From positions 1-64,000 of the forward strand of contig JAMFRP010000013.1 in the NCBI GenBank assembly GCA_026224775.1: 64,000 bases of DNA. The letters run 5' to 3'. Positions 63,376 to 64,000 of the stretch are shown in pieces; the stretch's first letter is position 1; the number at the start of each line of letters is the position of its first letter. The position numbers were made by a program, and so were the translations under genes. This stretch comes from Bacteroidota bacterium (GTDB lineage Bacteria; Bacteroidota; Bacteroidia; Sphingobacteriales; Sphingobacteriaceae). The notes under the pieces were generated by a model, which saw nothing but the letters and a program-made list of their open reading frames with translations, was not told the DNA's origin and did not search any database.

Positions 63376-64000
63376 ATGGACTATCAATTTAAAGATATAG
63401 AGCAAAAGTGGCAGCAGTTTTGGGCCGATCATCAAACTTTTAAGGCTGAGGATAATAGCACTAAACCAAAGTATTATGTGCTGGATATGTTCCCGTACCC
63501 ATCAGGCGCGGGGCTGCATGTTGGCCACCCGCTGGGCTATATAGCTTCTGATATTTTTGCAAGATATAAACGTTTAAAAGGCTTTAACGTGCTGCACCCC
63601 ATGGGTTACGACTCATTTGGTTTGCCGGCTGAGCAATACGCTATACAAACAGGTCAGCACCCTGCTATTACTACCGAAACTAACATTGCTACCTATCGCA
63701 GGCAATTAGATCAGATCGGATTTTCTTTCGATTGGAGTCGTGAAGTGCGTACCAGTTCACCCGATTATTACAAATGGACGCAGTGGATATTTATGCAGCT
63801 GTTCAACTCGTGGTACAACAAAGCCATCGAGAAGGCAGAGCCGATAAGTGTATTGGTGAAGCATTTTGAGCAACATGGTTCTGGTGATATAAATGCTGTG
63901 TGTGATGAGGAAGTCTTAAGCTTTAATGCTGACGATTGGAAAGCGATGAGCCATGATGAACAGCAGGCTGAGCTATTAAAATACCGCCTGACTTACCTTC
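63376..64000 (+). CDS. leuS: Leucyl-tRNA synthetase (3' end beyond the window)
   Basis: The frame is open from ATG 63376 to the window end. It begins [20 protein letters not shown], has [20 protein letters not shown] with the class I HIGH-type motif (HVGH), and [20 protein letters not shown], unique to LeuRS. After [15 protein letters not shown] there is an inserted Asp/Glu-rich segment ([20 protein letters not shown]) typical of the Bacteroidota form of the enzyme. It charges tRNA-Leu. About 208 of some 900-940 residues are visible. Confidence 0.97.
   Translation, partial: MDYQFKDIEQKWQQFWADHQTFKAEDNSTKPKYYVLDMFPYPSGAGLHVGHPLGYIASDIFARYKRLKGFNVLHPMGYDSFGLPAEQYAIQTGQHPAITTETNIATYRRQLDQIGFSFDWSREVRTSSPDYYKWTQWIFMQLFNSWYNKAIEKAEPISVLVKHFEQHGSGDINAVCDEEVLSFNADDWKAMSHDEQQAELLKYRLTYL

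Overview
The window is chromosomal DNA from a Bacteroidota bacterium, most likely of the family Sphingobacteriaceae (Mucilaginibacter/Pedobacter type). Support: moderate GC with AT-rich intergenic DNA; promoters of the Bacteroidota form TTTG-N20-TAnnTTTG; family-typical proteins (DUF3810, DUF2911, DUF3592, DUF6263, two-domain MacB/FtsX permeases, pRiA4b-ORF3-like); a Kdp system with a split KdpD; and intergenic palindromic repeats. The genus is inferred from style, not from a marker gene. No rRNA, tRNA, CRISPR, prophage or transposase gene was seen.

Layout. 1-8.8 kb: end of an HxlR regulator, a two-gene unit whose second gene carries an apparent poly-T frameshift, two membrane proteins, a TPR-like protein, a MacB/FtsX permease, a class C-type acid phosphatase lipoprotein and an ArsR-SRPBCC pair with a readable promoter/operator. 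8.8-17.9 kb: a K+-uptake locus on the minus strand: sigma-54 response regulator, an unnamed 30-codon membrane ORF, kdpF, kdpA, kdpB, kdpC, KdpD sensor half and a separate histidine kinase. 18.2-27.7 kb: a KAS III-like ketosynthase, a repeat-rich lipoprotein, cysM/cysE, two adjacent M16 homologues that both lack the zinc motif, a secreted esterase and an XRE-GAF regulator. 27.9-34.4 kb: a glycan module (GT4 fused to an alpha/alpha-barrel-like domain, a second GT4, an APC permease, a convergent GH130 enzyme). 34.5-46.4 kb: DUF58, thioredoxin, a beta-barrel protein, MgtC, dapD, GT4, a threonylcarbamoyl-AMP synthase, CCA-adding enzyme, pRiA4b-like protein, miaA and a Tat-exported phospholipase C. 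46.6-58.9 kb: two GT39-type transferases, an isochorismatase-like hydrolase, a five-unit palindromic repeat array, an HMA-like small protein, a membrane protein, an ECF sigma factor, several exported proteins, a DUF3810 HExxH membrane protein, and a secreted protein with a proteasome/HslV-like N-terminus. 59.0-63.2 kb: tyrosine/homogentisate catabolism (FAA hydrolase, homogentisate dioxygenase, 4-HPP dioxygenase). 63.4 kb to the end: start of leuS.

How parts work together. The Kdp genes form one K+-scavenging operon whose sensor is split over two translationally coupled genes; the neighbouring regulator is NtrC-like and not KdpE-like. HPPD, HmgA and the FAA hydrolase cover the route from 4-hydroxyphenylpyruvate to fumarate and acetoacetate, except maleylacetoacetate isomerase. 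CysE and CysM make cysteine from serine. The two GT4 enzymes and GH130 look like synthesis and turnover of one, probably mannose-containing, glycan.

The most unusual items are the secreted proteasome-like (Ntn-hydrolase-type) protein at 58087-58881, the 30-residue ORF ahead of kdpF, a promoter-proximal 35-codon ORF in the hmgA leader, the alternating repeat array at 49841-50396 and the doubly zinc-less M16 pair.
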